From assembly GCA_963721435.1 (NCBI GenBank), contig CAVRJC010000004.1, forward strand, positions 124,001-188,000: a stretch of 64,000 nucleotides of DNA, written 5' to 3'. The DNA is from CAVRJC01 sp963721435. GTDB lineage: Bacteria; Actinomycetota; Acidimicrobiia; IMCC26256; DASPTH01. The notes below the pieces were generated by a model. That model saw only the letters and a list, made by a program, of their open reading frames with translations. It was not told the DNA's origin and did no database searches. How positions within the stretch are numbered: position 1 is the first letter of the stretch; every line of letters starts with the position of its first letter. A program made the translations under genes and the position numbers. This document shows, one piece after another, positions 60,337 to 64,000 of the stretch.

Positions 60337-62286
60337 GTGGGTTTCTTGCGCCGCGTGACTGCGTTGCTGGCAGTCGCGACGATCGGTGCGCTCGGTGTGA
60401 TCACGCCGGCGCACGCAGCCGACGATCCGGGGGCAGCCAATTCGTCCGATGCCGGCGTCAGCGCGCAGGCGATCGGGTCGTCGGGTGAGTACATCGCGAT
60501 CACCCCGTCGCGCATCCTCGACACGCGCGACGGCACCGGCGGGATCATCGGCCCCCGAGGCACGGGACAGGTCGACGACGTGCTCGCGACCGGTGTGGGC
60601 TCGGTCCCGAGCGCCGCGAGCGTGTCGGCGGTCGTCATCAACGTCACCGTCACCGACACGACGGGTCCCAGCTACCTCACGGTCTGGCCCTCCGGTGAGA
60701 GCAGACCGGTCGCGTCGAACCTGAACTTCATCGGCGGCCAGACCCTCGCCAACCTCGTCACGGTGAAGACCGGCGCGAACGGCAAGGTCAGCGTCTACAA
60801 CCATGACGCGCCGACCGACGTGGTGTTCGACATCGTCGGCTACTACTCGAGCCCCACCGGCAACTCCGGTGCGCGATTCCACGGCACCGCCTCGCCGACG
60901 CGCATCCTCGACACGCGCTCGGGTGCCGCGCTGAACCCGGGGCAGACGCTCTCGTTCGGTGTCACGGGCGTCGCCGGCGTGCCCGCCGGCGCGAGCGGGA
61001 TCGCGATGAACGTCACCGTCACGCAGTCGTGGACCAGCGGGTTCTTGACCATGTACCCCGGCGACGTCGGCCTGCCGCTCGCGTCGAACGTGAACTTCGA
61101 CCCCGGCGCGACGGTGCCCAACCTCGTGATCGTCGGCGTTCCGGCGAGCGGCATCGTCAAGCTGTTCACGTCGGGTGGCCCGGTGCACGTGATCGCCGAC
61201 GTCGTCGGCTGGTACGACGCCGACCGCTCCACGGAGTCCGGGCGCTTCGTCCCCGTGAGCCCGCAGCGGGTGCTCGACACCCGCACCGCGAGCCAACCGC
61301 TCGGGCCGACGGAGGTGCGCAACCTGAAAGTGATGGGCGCGGCGGCCGTGCCGGCGATCGGCGCGGGCTCGATCGTGATGAACACGACGGTCACGGAACC
61401 GACGGCACCGAGCTATCTCACGGTCTACCCGCAAGGCATCCCGACGCCGATCGCCTCGAACCTCAACTTCGTGCCCGCGCAGACCGTCGCCAATCTCGTG
61501 ATCACGCACATGAGCCAATCGGGGTTCGTGAGCCTGTTCAACCGTGAGGGCACCACCCAGGTGGTCGGTGACATCGCGGGCTACTTCTCCGAGGTCACGT
61601 TCGGATTCGATGCGTGTGACGCGCCGTCGCTCTCCACGATGGCGACGTGGAAAGCATCGTCGCCCTACACCGCGGCGGGCGTCTACATCGGTGGTGGCCT
61701 CCGCGCGTGCGCGCAGACGCTCCTGAACGCCAACTGGGTCAGCACCGTGTACGCGCAGGGGTGGAAGCTCATCCCGATCTACGTCGGGCTCCAGGCGCCG
61801 TGCACGACGTTCCGCGCCCTGATCAACCCGGGTATCGCCCAGGCCCAGGGTGTGGTGGCCGCCGACGACGCCGCCGACAAGGCCGTCGCGCTCGGGATCA
61901 ACGGGCCCGCGCCGATCTACTTCGACATGGAGTTCTACGACCGCTCGGTGCCCGGTTGCTCGCTCGCGGTGCAGCAGTTCATCGCCGGCTGGGTCACTCG
62001 GCTCCACCAGCGGGGGTACACCGCGGGCCTCTACAGCAGCCTGTCGGCGGGGATCGTCGACCAGGTCGGCGCGCTGCAGCAGGGCCTCGCCGTCGTCGAC
62101 GCGGTGTGGATCGCGGCCTGGGCCAATCCACCGAACGCCAACATCTACGGTTTTCCCCAGCTCGGTGACCAGTACTGGGCGCTGCACCAACGCATCCACC
62201 AGTACATCGGTGGACACGACGAGACATGGGGAGGGATCACGTTGAACATCGACACCAACGTGATCGACGGTCCCCTCGCGCCATGA
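60337..62286 (+). CDS. Secreted DUF1906 glycoside-hydrolase-like protein with three R(V/I)LDTR beta-repeats
   Basis: 649 residues from GTG 60337, with AGGAA just upstream. Signal peptide about 5-27 (LAVATIGALGVITPAHA). Three repeats at 51-170, 180-293 and 302-417, each opening ITPSRILDTR-like and closing VVFDIVGYY-like. The C-terminal domain (about 425-649) is Rv2525c-like DUF1906: GVYIGGGLRACAQ, WKLIPIYVG and IYFDMEFYD (Asp530 and Glu532 in a GH25-like place), HQYIGGHDETWGGITLNID. Possibly acts on cell-wall glycan. Overlaps the subtilase start by 4 bases. Confidence 0.87.
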   Translation: MGFLRRVTALLAVATIGALGVITPAHAADDPGAANSSDAGVSAQAIGSSGEYIAITPSRILDTRDGTGGIIGPRGTGQVDDVLATGVGSVPSAASVSAVVINVTVTDTTGPSYLTVWPSGESRPVASNLNFIGGQTLANLVTVKTGANGKVSVYNHDAPTDVVFDIVGYYSSPTGNSGARFHGTASPTRILDTRSGAALNPGQTLSFGVTGVAGVPAGASGIAMNVTVTQSWTSGFLTMYPGDVGLPLASNVNFDPGATVPNLVIVGVPASGIVKLFTSGGPVHVIADVVGWYDADRSTESGRFVPVSPQRVLDTRTASQPLGPTEVRNLKVMGAAAVPAIGAGSIVMNTTVTEPTAPSYLTVYPQGIPTPIASNLNFVPAQTVANLVITHMSQSGFVSLFNREGTTQVVGDIAGYFSEVTFGFDACDAPSLSTMATWKASSPYTAAGVYIGGGLRACAQTLLNANWVSTVYAQGWKLIPIYVGLQAPCTTFRALINPGIAQAQGVVAADDAADKAVALGINGPAPIYFDMEFYDRSVPGCSLAVQQFIAGWVTRLHQRGYTAGLYSSLSAGIVDQVGALQQGLAVVDAVWIAAWANPPNANIYGFPQLGDQYWALHQRIHQYIGGHDETWGGITLNIDTNVIDGPLAP

Positions 62287-64000
62287 CCGGGCGCGTCGCG
62301 ATCGTCGTCGTCGGGTTGTGCGCGGTGTTGACGACGACGTTCTCGAGCACCGTCGGCACCGCGCACGCGCAGACCACCGCGAACGGCCAGATCGAACGTG
62401 CCGACGAGCCGATCCCGGACCAGTACATCGTGCGGCTGCGCGACACCGCCGCGTCTCCGTCGGTTGCGTCGCGGACCGACATGCTCGCCGGCCAGTACTC
62501 GGGTCGAGTGCTCGAGACGTTCGACTCGGTGCACGGTTTCGTCGCACACATGACCGAGGCCGAGGCGCTCGCGCTGAGCAACGATCCGGCCGTCGAAGCG
62601 GTCGAGGAAGACGGCATCGTCCATGCCACGACCACGCAGGCGCCCACGCCGAGCTGGGGCCTCGACCGTGTCGATCAGGCGCGCCTGCCGCTCGACAGCT
62701 CGTACACCTACGACGGTGACGGCACGGGGGTGACCGCGTTCGTCATCGACAGCGGCGTCCTCCCGACGCACACCGACTTCGGTGGGCGGGCGACGATCGG
62801 CGCCGACTTCGTGAACGACGCGCAGAACGGCGTCGACTGCTCCGGTCACGGCACGCACGTCTCGGGCACGATCGGCGGCACCACGTACGGCATCGCCAAG
62901 GCGGTCCAGATCGTGGCGGTGCGCGTCCTGAACTGCAACGGCACCGGATCGATCTCGCAGGTGCTCTCGGGCGTCAACTGGGTCACGACGCATCACACGC
63001 CCGGCACGCCCGCGGTCGCGAACATGAGCCTGGGCTCGGGCTTCTCCAACTCGATCAACGCAGCGGTCGAGTCGTCGATCTCGTCGGGCGTCACCTACGT
63101 GCTCGCGGCGGGCAACGGCAACCAGAACTCGTGCGACACGTCGCCTGCGAGCGCGCCGCACGCGATCACCGTGGGCGCGACGAGCCAGAACGACGCGCGC
63201 GCGTCGTTCTCGGACTTCGGCCCGTGCGTCGATCTGTTCGCGCCCGGCGTCGGGATCACCTCCGACTGGTATGCCAACGACACCGCGACCAACACGATTT
63301 CGGGCACGTCGATGGCATCGCCCCACGTCGCGGGCGTCGTCGCGCGGTATCTGAGCGCGCACCCCACCGCGACGCCCGACACGGTCGCAGCCGCGGTCAC
63401 CGCAGCAGCGTGCCATGCAGTCACGAACCCGGGCACCGGGTCCAACGACCTCTTGCTGTTTGCGGGCCTCGGCGTCGGCCAGCCCACTTCGCTGCCGTCG
63501 TCGTGTGGTGGGGAGTACACGCCGGTCACGCCCCGCCGCATCCTCGACACCCGGGGGATCGACTCCTCGTTGCCGTGCAACCAGTCGATCGGCGTGCTCG
63601 GCAATGACTCCTCCGTCGACGTGCAGGTCGCCGGCTGCGGGCCGATCCCGTCGACCGGCGTGGCGGCGGTCGTGATGAACGTCACCGTCGACGCGCCGAC
63701 CGCGTCGAGCTACCTCACCGTGTGGCCGTCGGGCGGCACCAAGCCCGAAGTTTCGAACCTCAACTTCGCGGCCGGTCAGACCGTGCCCAACCTGGTGACG
63801 GTGAAGGTCGGCGGGAACGGCAAGGTGAGCGCTTACAACCTGACCGGGTCGACGCAGGTGATCTTCGACGTGGTCGGTTGGTACGGCGCGCCGGGTGGGA
63901 CGGCCGGAAGCCGGTTCCATCCGGAGACCCCCGATCGCGTCCTCGACACGCGCGGTGATCCGTCGATCACCTGCAACCCGGGCGCGGGCGCGCTCGGGCC
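62283..64000 (+). CDS. Secreted S8 subtilase with C-terminal R(V/I)LDTR beta-repeats (partial)
   Basis: 572 residues are present; the gene runs off the right edge. Signal peptide about 1-29; I9-type propeptide (IPDQYIVRLRD, about 43-118); aqualysin-like catalytic domain with VIDSG (Asp156), SGHGTHVSG (His189), LAAGNGNQ (oxyanion Asn) and SGTSMASPH (Ser343). From 411 come beta-repeats (TPVTPRRILDTRG, then PDRVLDTRG at 552), the same unit as in the two other secreted proteins but here C-terminal. Coupled to the DUF1906 gene. Confidence 0.9.
   Translation, partial: MTGRVAIVVVGLCAVLTTTFSSTVGTAHAQTTANGQIERADEPIPDQYIVRLRDTAASPSVASRTDMLAGQYSGRVLETFDSVHGFVAHMTEAEALALSNDPAVEAVEEDGIVHATTTQAPTPSWGLDRVDQARLPLDSSYTYDGDGTGVTAFVIDSGVLPTHTDFGGRATIGADFVNDAQNGVDCSGHGTHVSGTIGGTTYGIAKAVQIVAVRVLNCNGTGSISQVLSGVNWVTTHHTPGTPAVANMSLGSGFSNSINAAVESSISSGVTYVLAAGNGNQNSCDTSPASAPHAITVGATSQNDARASFSDFGPCVDLFAPGVGITSDWYANDTATNTISGTSMASPHVAGVVARYLSAHPTATPDTVAAAVTAAACHAVTNPGTGSNDLLLFAGLGVGQPTSLPSSCGGEYTPVTPRRILDTRGIDSSLPCNQSIGVLGNDSSVDVQVAGCGPIPSTGVAAVVMNVTVDAPTASSYLTVWPSGGTKPEVSNLNFAAGQTVPNLVTVKVGGNGKVSAYNLTGSTQVIFDVVGWYGAPGGTAGSRFHPETPDRVLDTRGDPSITCNPGAGALG

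Noticed and set aside
60187..62547. A 786-codon open frame antisense to the DUF1906 gene, and a 591-codon one antisense to the subtilase
   Set aside because: Charged, repetitive composition without motifs; both plus-strand genes have signal peptides and catalytic motifs.
1..64000. tRNA or rRNA genes
   Set aside because: No T-loop plus acceptor pairing or rRNA core sequence was seen on either strand; a covariance-model scan would be decisive.

Overview
This is a GC-rich window, close to 70 percent by eye, with frequent GTG and TTG starts and many 4-base stop/start overlaps. The gene content is actinobacterial: a DivIVA-family protein, a SEC-C-tagged methionine aminopeptidase, egtABCD ergothioneine genes, a DUF1802 protein, a DUF1906 glycoside-hydrolase-like protein and an E2/lpd/lipoylation block. 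The mixture, with many secreted proteins sharing one beta-repeat and a large glycan locus, suggests an uncultured member of Acidimicrobiia or a neighbouring Actinomycetota lineage. That placement is inferred; there is no rRNA or other marker. I saw no tRNA, rRNA, insertion sequence, CRISPR array or phage gene.

Layout. 1-2981 (minus): dTDP-L-rhamnose operon rmlA-C-B-D, with rmlD running off the left edge. 3078-7263 (minus): egtA-B-C-D. 7564-9818: two coupled GT4 glycosyltransferases. 9797-13388: DivIVA-like protein, map, an MBL hydrolase and an acyl-CoA dehydrogenase. 13433-17070: a tightly coupled operon resembling the maturation and small-subunit part of methylamine dehydrogenase clusters (MauD-, MauE- and MauA-like), with two unknown proteins and no large subunit. 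17606-17810: a small element with a perfect Shine-Dalgarno site, a short ORF and a UUCG hairpin. 18057-21743: DUF1802, a broken alpha/beta hydrolase, a sugar reductase/epimerase and a flippase. 21969-27605: lpd, an E2 acyltransferase, a fused LipB-LipA and an M24 peptidase. 28587-35764: Wzm/Wzt exporter and large glycosyltransferases. 36186-44782: sulfatase, more glycosyltransferases and an arylsulfotransferase-like secreted protein. 44947-53632: mixed metabolism (SnoaL-like, a duplicated metallopeptidase, a DoxX/desaturase operon, transaldolase, SDR, Gfo/Idh/MocA, a methyltransferase and a GT2). 53682-60173: YfhO-like membrane protein and a coupled heptose-activation operon (epimerase, SIS isomerase, GHMP kinase, nucleotidyltransferase, truncated UGDH-like). 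60337-64000: two coupled secreted proteins, DUF1906 and subtilase, the latter cut by the right edge.

The dominant theme is envelope glycan synthesis: nucleotide sugars (rhamnose, a deoxyhexose, probably a heptose), many glycosyltransferases, ABC export and a flippase. The sulfatase and arylsulfotransferase-like protein hint at sulfated products. A second theme is exported proteins carrying a repeated beta domain with an R(V/I)LDTR start.

At least 14 single-base frame shifts interrupt otherwise intact genes, and 13 of them have the same sign (one extra base, mostly in G/C runs). I treat most as sequence or assembly errors, so the frameshifted genes below are described as full-length products with the shift position noted.
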